A stretch of 64,000 nt of DNA. It comes from Butyricimonas virosa. GTDB lineage: Bacteria; Bacteroidota; Bacteroidia; Bacteroidales; Marinifilaceae. Shown in pieces: positions 23,467-33,171 of the stretch (position 1 is the first letter of the stretch; each line of letters starts with the position of its first letter). The notes beneath the pieces are model-generated. The model made no database searches and had not been told where the DNA came from. It worked only from the letters and a program-made list of their open reading frames with translations. The position numbers and the translations under genes were made by a program. The DNA lies in contig NZ_CP102269.1 in assembly GCF_025148635.1 (NCBI RefSeq), positions 3,286,001-3,350,000 on the forward strand. Reading direction: 5' to 3'.

Positions 23467-25767
23467 ATGAGAAAGATATTGAAAATAGCGGGAAATGAGT
23501 TGCGCGCTCTCTTTTGTTCTCCCGTGGCTTGGTTTATTTTAGTGATATTTGCCGTTCAGTCGGGAATGACTTTTACCGACTTGTTCCGGAGTGTTTTGCG
23601 ACAACAATTTATGGGGGAACCGATAGAATATAGTATCACGACGGCTCTGTTAACAGGAATGTCGGGAACATTTACGGTGATACAACAATATTTGTATCTA
23701 TATGTTCCCTTGTTGACGATGGGATTGATGAGCCGGGAATTTGGTAGCGGTTCGATTAAACTCCTGTACTCGTCCCCCGTGACAGCGGGACAGATCATTT
23801 GGGGAAAATTCCTTTCTATGATGGTTTACGGGTTGATATTGATGGGCGTGTTGCTGGTTCTGGTTCTTTTTGCTTGTTGCACGGTGGAATCATTTGATCT
23901 TTCTGCGGCCTTATCGGGTTTACTCGGATTGTATTTGTTAATGTGTGCTTACGCGGCAATCGGGCTTTATATGTCCAGCCTGACCTCTTATCAGGTTGTG
24001 GCGGCCGTGGGAACATTGGCCGTGTTAATCGTGCTGAATTTCATCGGTAGTGTGGGGCAGGATATAGCTTTCGTGCGTGAAATCACGTATTGGTTGTCAA
24101 TCAAGGGGCGGGCAACCGTGTTCATTGACGGGTTGATATGTAGTGAGGACTTCCTGTATTTTGTCGTGGTCATTCTCTTTTTCCTGACGTTGGGAATCAT
24201 GAAGATCGAGGCTCACCGGGCAAAACGGAGTCAAGTGATGACGGTAGGACGTTATCTTGTTGTGATTGCAGTTACCGTGGCATTAGGGTATATGACTTCT
24301 CGTCCCACGTTTTTATGGTATTATGATGCGACAGCAAGTAAGACACAAACATTGACTAAAGAAAGTCAAAGTATACTGGAAAGGATGAAAGACGATTTGA
24401 CAATTGTCACTTACGTGAATCTTTTGGGAGATAACTCTTCTTACGGGATGCCCCGTTCCCTGAAGAGTGACATGGAAAACTTCAAACCGTACATCCGTTT
24501 CAAATCGAATATCGAGCTGAAGTATGTGTATTATTATAAAAAAGCGTCTTCCTACATACGAGAACGGTATGCAGACGTGAGCGACCGGGAGGTGGCCGAA
24601 AAATATGTTGATCAGATGAAATTGAATCTGAAAATGTTTTTATCTCCCGAAGAGATCGAGGCCCAGATTGACCTTGCTCCGGAAGGTTATCGTTTCGTGC
24701 GGCAGTTGGTGTTACCCGACGGTTCGGCCACTTTCCTGCGGTTGTATAATGATATGTTTGTACATCCGATGGAGGCAGAGGTTTCCGCGGCTCTGAAACG
24801 CCTGATCATGGAGGTACCCAAGGTGGCTTGTCTTACGGGACATGGCGAGCGGGATATGAACAACGTGGGAGATCGGGATTATTATGCTTTTGCCAAGAAT
24901 CCGACTTTTCGTTATGCTTTAGTAAATAATGGTTTTGATGTGATCGCCTATCGCATGACCGAGGGGGAGGAGATTCCGGAAGATATTCGTATTCTGGTGA
25001 TTGCTGATGTGAAACAACCGTTGACCGAAAGCGAGTTGGAAAAGATTGACCGCTACGTGGCCCGTGGAGGAAATTTGTTGATTGCGGGAGAACCGGGGCG
25101 TCAGGAAGTAATGAATCCTTTGGTGGAACGTTTCGGGGTGCAGTTTATGCCCGGTGTTCTGGTACAACCCAGTCGGGATTTCGATCCGGATCTGATTCGG
25201 GGTGAATTGACAAAAGATGCCGCGGAGATGTCCCTTAACTATGCCGATTTGCAGAAGAAAAAACGGGTGATCACGATGCCCGGAGCTACGGCGTTAAACT
25301 ATACAATGGATAAAGGTTTTATGGTGCGTCCTGTTTTGACCACGCATGACACGGGATGTTGGAACGAGATAGAAACCCGGGATTTATTGAATGAGCCGGT
25401 AGAACTCAACCCTGTTGCCGGGGAAAAAGAAGGTGTTTACCCGATAGCCTTGGCTTTGAGCCGGAAGATGGGAAACCGGGAACAACGGATTATCGTGTTG
25501 GGAGATGCGGATTGTATCAGTAACTCCGAACTGATGATGTACCGGAAGGGTATCAAGGCGTCCAACTTCTCGTTGATCACGGAGTCCTTCCGTTGGTTGA
25601 CGGATGGGGAATTCCCGGTGAATACCCGTCGTCCCGATCCTGCCGATACCTCGATTTCACTGGAATTGTCATCTATGAAGTGGGTGAAACTGATGTTCGT
25701 GGGGATATTACCCCTGTTATTAATTGGTTGTGGAATATTAATCTGGCACCGTAGGAGGGGTAGATAA
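23467..25767 (+). CDS. ABC permease fused to a GldG-like domain, copy 2
   Basis: 766 residues, the same length as the preceding gene and similar throughout (LLTMGLMSREFGSGSIKLLY; CLTGHGERDMNNVGDRDYYAF; GGNLLIAGEPG), so the two arose by tandem duplication. The domain order is six-segment permease, extracytoplasmic GldG-like domain, final membrane segment. Sequence divergence is large enough that they probably form a heterodimer around one GldA-like ATPase pair rather than being recent copies. It starts 15 bases after copy 1 and stops one base before the next gene. Confidence 0.85.
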   Translation: MRKILKIAGNELRALFCSPVAWFILVIFAVQSGMTFTDLFRSVLRQQFMGEPIEYSITTALLTGMSGTFTVIQQYLYLYVPLLTMGLMSREFGSGSIKLLYSSPVTAGQIIWGKFLSMMVYGLILMGVLLVLVLFACCTVESFDLSAALSGLLGLYLLMCAYAAIGLYMSSLTSYQVVAAVGTLAVLIVLNFIGSVGQDIAFVREITYWLSIKGRATVFIDGLICSEDFLYFVVVILFFLTLGIMKIEAHRAKRSQVMTVGRYLVVIAVTVALGYMTSRPTFLWYYDATASKTQTLTKESQSILERMKDDLTIVTYVNLLGDNSSYGMPRSLKSDMENFKPYIRFKSNIELKYVYYYKKASSYIRERYADVSDREVAEKYVDQMKLNLKMFLSPEEIEAQIDLAPEGYRFVRQLVLPDGSATFLRLYNDMFVHPMEAEVSAALKRLIMEVPKVACLTGHGERDMNNVGDRDYYAFAKNPTFRYALVNNGFDVIAYRMTEGEEIPEDIRILVIADVKQPLTESELEKIDRYVARGGNLLIAGEPGRQEVMNPLVERFGVQFMPGVLVQPSRDFDPDLIRGELTKDAAEMSLNYADLQKKKRVITMPGATALNYTMDKGFMVRPVLTTHDTGCWNEIETRDLLNEPVELNPVAGEKEGVYPIALALSRKMGNREQRIIVLGDADCISNSELMMYRKGIKASNFSLITESFRWLTDGEFPVNTRRPDPADTSISLELSSMKWVKLMFVGILPLLLIGCGILIWHRRRGR

Positions 25768-25768
25768 A

Positions 25769-28700
25769 ATGAATATGCGTAACGTGAATATCGTGGCTCG
25801 CTATGAGTCTAAATTGTTAAGACGAGATATTGTTTTTCTGGGATTTGTAGTGATTGCCCTTGTCGGTATTTCGTTATGGCAGATGATAAAGCAAGGAAGA
25901 GTAAATGTGTTTTGGTATAAAGTGGCTCTTCCTTCCTCTTTTCCTTTTTTTAGTATGTATTACTATAACCTGGTACAAGTCCTGATTGCTTTGTTTGTGT
26001 GCATGGAGGTCGTGTACCGGGAAAGGAAAAAAGACGCGATGGAAGTATTCCTGTGCCGACCGTTTCGGAACAGTGAATACTGCATCGGTCGTTTTCTAGG
26101 AATATTCAGGATGTTCCTTTTCGTGAATATATGCGTGCTGTTGGTATGTATGTATATAAACCTTTGGGTTGTAGGAGCCCCTTTTAACGTGTGGATTTAT
26201 GTTTTCTATCTGTTCACCTTGTCCATCCCGACTTTAATTTTTGTATTGGGTTGTGCGTTGAGTATATCGGCAATGGTCAAAAATCGTCCGCTATCTGTTT
26301 TAGTTCTGGGACTTTTTGGATTGGGTGTATATTTCTATTTGGATGAGTGGCAGTTTGGAGCGTTTGACTTTTGGGGCAGGAATTTGCCGAATATGTTTTC
26401 GGACGTGGTAGGACACCCTGATTTGAAGGGGTATTTGCTGCATCGCTTGACTTATACCGGGTTGGGTGTTGCCGGAGTTTTATTCTGGGTTGCTAACATG
26501 AAACGTCTGCGGGACCATAAAGAACATCAAGGATTGCAATGGGGAAGTGGGGGAGTGGTTGTATTGTGCAGCGTGATCTGTTTGTTTTTATATTGGGATG
26601 CAATTCGGCAGCGGGAGTGCCGTTCAGAAGAGTATAGGCAAGCTTATGTCGAATATCAATCCCGACCTAAAGCACGGGTTACCAACCATGAAATCTCCTA
26701 CGAGTGGAAGGATGGAGAGATGTGGTTGGATAGCAGGATGACCTTACAGAATCGGAATCAGGAAAGGCTCTCGGAGATCGTGTTGTACCTGAATCCTTCG
26801 TTAGAGATTTATTCTCTAAAGGAGGCAGGTAACGATATGGGGTATCACCGGGATCAGCAGGTTGTCGTGCTTGAACGCCAGCTTTTGCCGGGTGATACCA
26901 TTTCTTTGCATCTCTCCTATAAAGGTAAAATTGATGAGGCGATATGCTACTTGGATGTGCCTTTTGAAGAGCGGCATAATGTAGGAAGGTATGATCCCGG
27001 AAAGCGACGTGGATTATTCAATTTCGGAACTCGTTTTGCTTATCTGGGAGAAAACTATACCTTGTTACACCCGGAAATTCTTTGGTACCCGGTAGCTGTC
27101 CCCCCGATCAATATGGTATCACCATACGCTCGTGAAATAAATTTTTCGGAATATACTCTGCGGGTAAAAACACGGGATGGACAACAGGTTCTATCGCAAG
27201 GCGAGCCGGAATACGGAACAGGTGAAGTATTTTTCAAGAATCGGCAGAAATTACCCGGGATAACGCTTTGTATCGGGAACTACCATAAGAAAGAAATCGA
27301 GATCGGTAATCTTCATGTGGAATTTTATTATTTCCCCGGCCATGAATTGTTTTTCGAGGGGTATACTGAAATTCAGGGAGAGAAATTGAGCAAGGTCTTG
27401 GCCATGCTCAAAGGACGTTTGGAGGCAAGAATCGGGCGGGGCTACCCGTTTCAAAAATTGATGTTGGTAGAAAGTCCTCTCTCGTTTGTTTCTTTTTTAC
27501 GGAAATGGAAAACGGGTAGCGAATTTGTCCAGCCTGAATTTGTTTTTTTGGGAGAACGGGCAGCAAGTATTCCTTCCTACGTCCCGATGACTGTTGCGAA
27601 AAAATTTGCAAAGGAAAGACAGGAGAATTTGGATGATCCGGAAGGGATTTATAGTGTTGAACGTATGGGATTGCAATCTAACGTCACGTTGCTTCAACAA
27701 AAGTTACATGACATTTTGCCTATGTATTACGATTTCACGGGATTCTTGTCTTCAGGTACTTATCCGGCAGCCAATATGCTACTTAGCAAAATGTTTATTT
27801 CTAAAAAGAAATATACAATAGGAAATACCGGTCTCAGACCGGATGATATGTTAGCTATTGATTGTTTAAAGCAAGCCAGCTTGAAGGAAATTCTTTCTAA
27901 CGATTCGTTACCGGATAAAGTACAGGCAAGAATTTTCGAGTTGGAAGCAGGAGCATTGGCAGCTTATTTATCTACTTCTGTTGCCCCCGAAAAGTTGTAC
28001 CAATTCTCGGAACAGCTCTCTTCCGGCACTCAATTTGAAGAAATTACTTTAGAACAGATCGCTCGGAATTTTCAGGTTGATCTAGGGGTTGATTTACTTC
28101 CGTTTATGGATAAATTATACCAACGGGAGGGGCTCCCGTCTTTTGATATAAGAGATATTCAGGTACAGCAAATTATTACGGATGGCTTCCCGAAATATCA
28201 AGTTTGTTTTAAAGTATGGAATATGTCGGATATGGATGGGGTTATATCAATTCTTGCTGATGATGAAACGGTGGATGAATTTATGTCGAAACGAGAAGGA
28301 GGCATTGCCGTGGATTTTAATATGCCCCTGAGAGAGAAATATTACATGATTCCGGCCGGAGTATGCAAGGAGGTAAAATTTATCATGAACGGGGATCATG
28401 GTTACATCGGGACGAATTTGGCGGCTAATTTTCCCGGTGATTATAATATTCCTTTAGTAAAAGAAGGAATTTCCAAAATAAGGGAAGGCATGGAGGGCAT
28501 TTGGGATATTGATCGTCGTTTCTTCGAAAATTCCGGCGAGATCATTGTTGATAACCGGAGTGAACAATTCCAGTTGATTGATTCCGGGGAGCGGAAAAGA
28601 TTACCGTTCTTGACAAAGGAGCGTAAATCGACTTTTAAGGCGTCATTGGAGAAGAAGGAATGGACAGAAATGTTCACGGCAGAAAGCTATGGAATTCCCG

Positions 28701-29128
28701 TGCGGAGTGCTTTTGGTAAAGTTTCCGGAACCGGGACGGGAAAGGCTATCTGGACGGCAGATATAAAGGAAACCGGGAAATATGAAGTCTTTTTTTATCA
28801 TCAGGTTTCATCACTTACTTATCCCCCGATTAGTTCCGTTTTCACGGGTTCTTTGCTGCATTACAAGGTATGTAATAGCTTGATGGAAAAAGAGGTGATC
28901 GTGGAAGCGGATATTATTCCGGTCGGGTGGGTTTCTTTGGGAAAATTCGATTTTCCGGTCGGGAAGGCTCAAGTGATTCTGGATGACAGGGGTGGGGAGA
29001 TCAAGGCTGATGCAGAGGATAAAAGTGCCGGTTTAGTGCAAGTTCATGGCGTGCCGGATGATAAATTACCAGTTAAGAAGCAACTGATCATTGCTGATGC
29101 CGTGAAACTGGTGCGTGTGAAGGAGTAG
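25769..29128 (+). CDS. ABC-2 permease fused to a peptidase M1-like domain (no HExxH)
   Basis: 1119 residues. The first about 290 residues hold around seven hydrophobic segments of ABC-2 permease type, with a conserved loop (VYRERKKDAMEVFLCRPFRNS). A large extracytoplasmic part follows, starting with beta-sandwich sequence like the N-terminal domain of M1 aminopeptidases (LYLNPSLEIYSLKE; LLPGDTISLHLSYKG). I see no HExxH zinc motif, so the peptidase part is probably inactive. It is immediately downstream of permease copy 2 and is the last gene of the run. It likely completes the ABC complex. Confidence 0.78.
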   Translation: MNMRNVNIVARYESKLLRRDIVFLGFVVIALVGISLWQMIKQGRVNVFWYKVALPSSFPFFSMYYYNLVQVLIALFVCMEVVYRERKKDAMEVFLCRPFRNSEYCIGRFLGIFRMFLFVNICVLLVCMYINLWVVGAPFNVWIYVFYLFTLSIPTLIFVLGCALSISAMVKNRPLSVLVLGLFGLGVYFYLDEWQFGAFDFWGRNLPNMFSDVVGHPDLKGYLLHRLTYTGLGVAGVLFWVANMKRLRDHKEHQGLQWGSGGVVVLCSVICLFLYWDAIRQRECRSEEYRQAYVEYQSRPKARVTNHEISYEWKDGEMWLDSRMTLQNRNQERLSEIVLYLNPSLEIYSLKEAGNDMGYHRDQQVVVLERQLLPGDTISLHLSYKGKIDEAICYLDVPFEERHNVGRYDPGKRRGLFNFGTRFAYLGENYTLLHPEILWYPVAVPPINMVSPYAREINFSEYTLRVKTRDGQQVLSQGEPEYGTGEVFFKNRQKLPGITLCIGNYHKKEIEIGNLHVEFYYFPGHELFFEGYTEIQGEKLSKVLAMLKGRLEARIGRGYPFQKLMLVESPLSFVSFLRKWKTGSEFVQPEFVFLGERAASIPSYVPMTVAKKFAKERQENLDDPEGIYSVERMGLQSNVTLLQQKLHDILPMYYDFTGFLSSGTYPAANMLLSKMFISKKKYTIGNTGLRPDDMLAIDCLKQASLKEILSNDSLPDKVQARIFELEAGALAAYLSTSVAPEKLYQFSEQLSSGTQFEEITLEQIARNFQVDLGVDLLPFMDKLYQREGLPSFDIRDIQVQQIITDGFPKYQVCFKVWNMSDMDGVISILADDETVDEFMSKREGGIAVDFNMPLREKYYMIPAGVCKEVKFIMNGDHGYIGTNLAANFPGDYNIPLVKEGISKIREGMEGIWDIDRRFFENSGEIIVDNRSEQFQLIDSGERKRLPFLTKERKSTFKASLEKKEWTEMFTAESYGIPVRSAFGKVSGTGTGKAIWTADIKETGKYEVFFYHQVSSLTYPPISSVFTGSLLHYKVCNSLMEKEVIVEADIIPVGWVSLGKFDFPVGKAQVILDDRGGEIKADAEDKSAGLVQVHGVPDDKLPVKKQLIIADAVKLVRVKE

Positions 29129-29142
29129 TTTGTCATTTAGGA

Positions 29143-29173
29143 TTTGAAACCTGTTATATTTTTCGTAATTTTG
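29143..29173 (+). promoter_or_regulatory. Primary-sigma promoter of the DJ-1/PfpI gene
   Basis: TTTG (29143-29146), 19 bases, TAATTTTG (29166-29173): a full match to the Bacteroidetes consensus, 26 bases before the ATG. It separates this transcript from the ABC genes. Confidence 0.78.
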
Positions 29174-29199
29174 GAGAATCATTTAAAACTACAAGAATT

Positions 29200-29751
29200 A
29201 TGAGAAAGTCATTTTTATTTTTAGCGGATGGTTTTGAGGAGGTAGAAGCTCTCGGGGTTGTAGATGTTTTACGTCGGGGAACGATCGAAGTGAAAACGGT
29301 TTCTATTTCCGATAAGAAAGAGGTTACAGGTGCGCATGGAGTTCCTGTGGTGGCCGATCTTTTGTTGAGTGACGTGGAAGAAGAAGAGGCGGAATTCTTG
29401 ATTTGTCCGGGCGGAATGCCGGGAGCCAAGAATCTGGGAGATTGTACGGCATTGGTGCAAATGATTCAGAAACACTTTGACAAAGGTGGTTACGTGGCGG
29501 CTATTTGTGCAGCTCCGGCTTTGGTGTTGAGTAAGATAAAAATGAACAAAAGATATACAATGACTTGCTATCCGGGATTTGAAGAATATTTACCGGGAGC
29601 CGAAATGCAACCTCATGGCGTGGTGGTTGATGGTAACGTGATCACGGGTAGAGGTCCGGCGTATGCTTTCAAATTCGGTCTGGCTATTTTGGAGCAATTA
29701 ACTTCCAAGAAAGTGGCTGAAGAAGTTGCGGCTGGAATGTTACTGGATTAA
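29200..29751 (+). CDS. DJ-1/PfpI family protein
   Basis: 183 residues, the normal length for the DJ-1 subfamily. The nucleophile elbow AAICAAPA holds the reactive cysteine near residue 107, and the N-terminal GFEEVEA provides the conserved glutamate. ICPGGMPGA and GRGPAYAF are further family motifs. Members act as protein or small-molecule deglycases, glyoxalases or redox chaperones; the exact activity cannot be chosen from sequence. The DUF4846 gene begins one base after the stop. Confidence 0.92.
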   Translation: MRKSFLFLADGFEEVEALGVVDVLRRGTIEVKTVSISDKKEVTGAHGVPVVADLLLSDVEEEEAEFLICPGGMPGAKNLGDCTALVQMIQKHFDKGGYVAAICAAPALVLSKIKMNKRYTMTCYPGFEEYLPGAEMQPHGVVVDGNVITGRGPAYAFKFGLAILEQLTSKKVAEEVAAGMLLD

Positions 29752-29752
29752 T

Positions 29753-30574
29753 ATGAAAAATTGCATTATCCTCTGCATCGTCCTGTTTTGTTGTCTGCAA
29801 GGGATAGGGCAGAACACTTTGCTCCGGGCGGATGGAAAAGAAATCCATACCCGGATTGTTCCCCCCGAGGGATACGCGAGGGTAAACGTGAAGGAAGGTT
29901 CTTTTGGTGAATACCTGAGGAACCTTCCTTTGCGTTCTCACGGGACTAAAGTGCATTATTTCGATGGCCGGGAGAAATGGAACCGAAGCGTGTATTGTGC
30001 CGTGGTGGATATGGAGATCGGTAAGCGGGATTTGCAACAATGTGCCGATGCCGTGATTCGTTTGCAGGCGGAATACCTATATAAGCATAAAGCGTATGAC
30101 CGGATCCACTTTAACTTCACGAACGGTTTCCGTGCCGATTACACGAAATGGGCAGAAGGTTACCGGATCAGCGTGAAAGGAAATCAAGTTTCTTGGTACA
30201 AATCCAAAGAAAAAGATTACTCTTATAAAACTTTTAGAGCCTATCTGGACGTGGTGTTCGCTTATGCCGGGACTTTATCTTTGGCGAAGGAATTAACGTC
30301 CGTACCGGTGACTTCCATGCAGATCGGGGACGTGCTTATTCAAGGCGGTTCACCCGGGCACGCGGTCATCGTGGTCGATATGGCAGAGAATCCCGCAACA
30401 GGAGAAAAGTTGTATTTGCTGGCCCAAAGCTATATGCCGGCCCAAGACATTCAGGTGCTGGTAAATCTGAAAGAACGTGATAAATCTCCGTGGTACACTC
30501 TCAAGGGAGAGGGCAGTATTTTGACTCCGGAATGGGGATTTACTTCAGCGGACTTGAAACGTTTTAAAGATTAG
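29753..30574 (+). CDS. DUF4846 family secreted protein
   Basis: About 273 residues starting at MKNCIIL, an ATG just after the upstream stop. A signal peptide (1-18) precedes the DUF4846 domain. Visible features include PPEGYAR near the mature start, NFTNGFRADYTKWAEG, and a C-terminal half with GDVLIQGGSPGHAVIVVDMA. The glycine/His stretch resembles NlpC/P60-like folds (GHAVIV), but I do not see a clear cysteine nucleophile. Co-transcribed with the DJ-1 gene and convergent with the TIGR02757 gene, 5 bases away. Confidence 0.8.
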   Translation: MKNCIILCIVLFCCLQGIGQNTLLRADGKEIHTRIVPPEGYARVNVKEGSFGEYLRNLPLRSHGTKVHYFDGREKWNRSVYCAVVDMEIGKRDLQQCADAVIRLQAEYLYKHKAYDRIHFNFTNGFRADYTKWAEGYRISVKGNQVSWYKSKEKDYSYKTFRAYLDVVFAYAGTLSLAKELTSVPVTSMQIGDVLIQGGSPGHAVIVVDMAENPATGEKLYLLAQSYMPAQDIQVLVNLKERDKSPWYTLKGEGSILTPEWGFTSADLKRFKD

Positions 30575-30579
30575 AACGG

Positions 30580-31347
30580 TTATATTTCTCCGAAAGCCCC
30601 TAATCCGAAAAGTGAAAAATCATAGCGAATCGGATCGACAGGATCCATTTCCCGGAGACGTGCAGTAAGTTCTTCCACGGCTTTCCGGTCGTTCTGGTTA
30701 CGGGTAAGCAGGCCTAGTTGACGACTTACGTTACCCGTGTGCAGGTCTAGCGGGATCAATAGGGCAGAGGTTGGAATATCTTTCCACAGGCCGAAATCCA
30801 CATCTCCGTCGTGTCTCACCATCCAGCGCAAAAACATATTTACCCTCTTCGCTGCTGAACCCTTCTCCACATTAGCGATATGTCGCAGTACTCTTGCTTC
30901 GGCAGGTAAAGAGGTGAAAACAGAATACCACTCTTTTAGAACTTCAAACATATCTTGATGTTTTTGGTAGGCCCGTGTGAAAACGGTTTCCAATCCCCCG
31001 TGATGGCGATAAATATTCGCTAGGGATCTCAAAAAGTAAACACAGTCGTAGCTATTAAACGTGCGGTGCTTGAAATTACAGAAACGTTCGTAGTCTTGAT
31101 CTTCCGCCTGCATCACGAAATCATGGGGTGCATAATCCATTAATTGCATCAACTCTTTGCATTTCTTGATAATCGTGGGCCGCTGTCCCCATGCTAATGA
31201 TGCTGCCAGGAATCCGGCAATTTCGATGTCCTCTTTTTCTTCGAAACACTTCGGTATCTGAATCGGATCGGTTTCTATAAAGAATTCCGATTTATTGTAT
31301 TCTAAATACTTCTCGTCAAGTAATTGTTTTAAGTCTTTGGAAAACAT
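30580..31347 (-). CDS. TIGR02757 (DUF2400) family protein
   Basis: 255 residues, full length for the family. Typical stretches are IAGFLAASLAWGQRPTII, HRTFNSYDCVYFL, KRVNMFLRWMVR and IPLDLHTGNVSRQLGL. The protein is all-helical and cytoplasmic, with distant resemblance to HhH-GPD-like DNA repair folds. The role is unknown. It lies downstream of mnmD with a 74-base gap. Confidence 0.88.
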   Translation of the reverse strand: MFSKDLKQLLDEKYLEYNKSEFFIETDPIQIPKCFEEKEDIEIAGFLAASLAWGQRPTIIKKCKELMQLMDYAPHDFVMQAEDQDYERFCNFKHRTFNSYDCVYFLRSLANIYRHHGGLETVFTRAYQKHQDMFEVLKEWYSVFTSLPAEARVLRHIANVEKGSAAKRVNMFLRWMVRHDGDVDFGLWKDIPTSALLIPLDLHTGNVSRQLGLLTRNQNDRKAVEELTARLREMDPVDPIRYDFSLFGLGAFGEI

Positions 31348-31421
31348 TCGAATAATTTACAATTTATGAATTCCGATTTACGATTGAAAAAGCGTTAATT
31401 CGTGTGGTTGGAATTTAAAAT

Positions 31422-32078
31422 TTATTTTACCGCTCTCAACATTTCCCGTTTCCCCGGGGGACCGGGAAGACGTTTCAAGTTAAAACCGATATTACGGAGA
31501 GCTTGTTTTACGGTTCCTTTCACGCAGTAGGTCGTGAGAATTCCTTCCGGTTTAAGCGCTTTGTAAAACTTGGTAAGCATAGATTCAGTCCATAGGCGAG
31601 GTTGTACGTCGGGGGCGAAAGCATCGAAAAAGACCATATCGAAATATTCGTGAAAATTAACTTCTTCGAAATCTGCCTGATGCTTGTGGAGCGTGAAATA
31701 AGGGGTGATGACAACATCCTCTTCCCAAGGTGCGTCATGTAATTGTTGAAACAGGGGAGCAGCTTCCGGGGTGAAGAGGTCGGAATAATTAATCTGTTCC
31801 ACCTCTTGAGGTGTCAACGGGTATTTCTCGAACGTGTGAAACACTACTTTACGTTCATTATCTCTCGCCTCAAGCAACGTTAGAAAAGCATTTAGACCTG
31901 TTCCAAACCCAGCCTCTAGAATCCGGATATTCTTCTGCCCGTAGTATTCAATGCCTGCTTTTATAAATATATGAGTAGATTCCTGTATGGCTCCGTGAAT
32001 GGAATGATAATGCTCGTTCAGTTCCGGTATATACAGGGTGGTACTTCCGTCTTCAGTGGTAATAATTTCTCTATCCAT
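31422..32078 (-). CDS. mnmD: tRNA 5-methylaminomethyl-2-thiouridine methyltransferase MnmD
   Basis: 218 residues. S-adenosylmethionine-dependent methyltransferase for the last step of wobble uridine-34 modification. The SAM site EAGFGTGLNAF lies near residue 56, and DMVFFDAFAPD and LTTYCVKGTVKQAL are typical of the family. It matches only the MnmD half; the FAD oxidase half of the fused MnmC of enterobacteria is absent, as usual in Bacteroidetes. Three bases separate it from the aldolase gene upstream. Confidence 0.93.
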   Translation of the reverse strand: MDREIITTEDGSTTLYIPELNEHYHSIHGAIQESTHIFIKAGIEYYGQKNIRILEAGFGTGLNAFLTLLEARDNERKVVFHTFEKYPLTPQEVEQINYSDLFTPEAAPLFQQLHDAPWEEDVVITPYFTLHKHQADFEEVNFHEYFDMVFFDAFAPDVQPRLWTESMLTKFYKALKPEGILTTYCVKGTVKQALRNIGFNLKRLPGPPGKREMLRAVK

Positions 32079-32081
32079 CTT

Positions 32082-33110
32082 CTAGCATAATTCTTGACGC
32101 AATAGGTTTGCGAATTCGATGACATCATTTTCTGTAGTGTCAAACGAGCAAACCCATCTTACTTCGGCCGCATCTTCATCCCACACGTAAAAGAAACACT
32201 CCTCTTGAAGTTTGGTAATCTTTTCTCGCGGGATGATAGCGAAAATCTCGTTTGCCTCAACCTTCTGCGTGATGCTCACGGAAGGAATCTGCTCTGCTGC
32301 GTTAGCGAGCTTTTGTGCCATGGCATTTGCGTGTGCGGCTGATTTCAACCATAAATTATCTTTTAGAACAGCCGAGAACTGGGCGGCGATAAAGCGCGAT
32401 TTGGAATGTAGCTGCATCAACTGTTTCCGGATATATTTAACCTCTTTCGACATCGTGGTGTTAAAGAAGACAACAGCTTCCCCGAACATCATGCCGTTTT
32501 TGGTTCCCCCGAAGCTTAAAACGTCGATTCCTACGTCTCTCGTGATACTAGCTGGAGTACATCCTAGGTATGCAATGGCATTTGCCAGACGGGCGCCGTC
32601 CATGTGAACATACATATCGTGAGCATGGGCGAAGTCACAAATTTCTTTTAATTCATCATGCGTGTAGACTGTTCCGAGTTCCGTACACTGAGTTAGCGAG
32701 ATGATTTTCGGTTGAGCGTGATGTTGGTCGTTAAATCCATGCATATGATTGTGAATCAATCCGAGGGTGAGTTTACCGTCAAATGTAGGAACAGTCAACA
32801 ACTTACTGCCGGTTTGTTTCTCGATAGCCCCGCACTCGTCCACGTTGATATGAGCTGTTTCCGCACAAATGATCGCATTATATGAATGAGTGAAAGCCGA
32901 GAGACTCAATATATTGGCTCCCGTTCCATTATAAACGAAATACACGTCAACATCGTCTCCGAAGATTTGTTTAAAATCCTCGATGGCTTTTGCTGTGTAC
33001 TTGTCTTTCCCGTAAGAATGTTGATGTCCAAAGGCGGATTCTTCTAGTGCTTTGAATACTTCCGGTAAAACACCGGAAAAATTGTCGCTGCCGAAACCTC
33101 TAAGTCCCAT
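32082..33110 (-). CDS. ltaE: Low-specificity L-threonine aldolase
   Basis: 342 residues, a fold-type I PLP enzyme that cleaves L-threonine (and allo-threonine) to glycine and acetaldehyde. The Schiff-base lysine is in LSFGGTKNGMM, the substrate region in FGSDNFSGVLPEV, and HMDGARLANA is the family motif. The start at MGLRGFGSDN is conserved. First gene of an apparent operon with mnmD. Confidence 0.93.
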   Translation of the reverse strand: MGLRGFGSDNFSGVLPEVFKALEESAFGHQHSYGKDKYTAKAIEDFKQIFGDDVDVYFVYNGTGANILSLSAFTHSYNAIICAETAHINVDECGAIEKQTGSKLLTVPTFDGKLTLGLIHNHMHGFNDQHHAQPKIISLTQCTELGTVYTHDELKEICDFAHAHDMYVHMDGARLANAIAYLGCTPASITRDVGIDVLSFGGTKNGMMFGEAVVFFNTTMSKEVKYIRKQLMQLHSKSRFIAAQFSAVLKDNLWLKSAAHANAMAQKLANAAEQIPSVSITQKVEANEIFAIIPREKITKLQEECFFYVWDEDAAEVRWVCSFDTTENDVIEFANLLRQELC

Positions 33111-33171
33111 GAATAGAATGAATTATTTAATGTCCAAAAGAAAATAATGTATAATAAACAGAATATAAAAA

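Noticed and set aside
20195..25767. Gliding motility gldA/gldF/gldG operon
   Set aside because: The permease and GldG parts are fused and duplicated, the genes follow a SusCD locus, and no other gliding genes are visible, so true gliding function is not supported.
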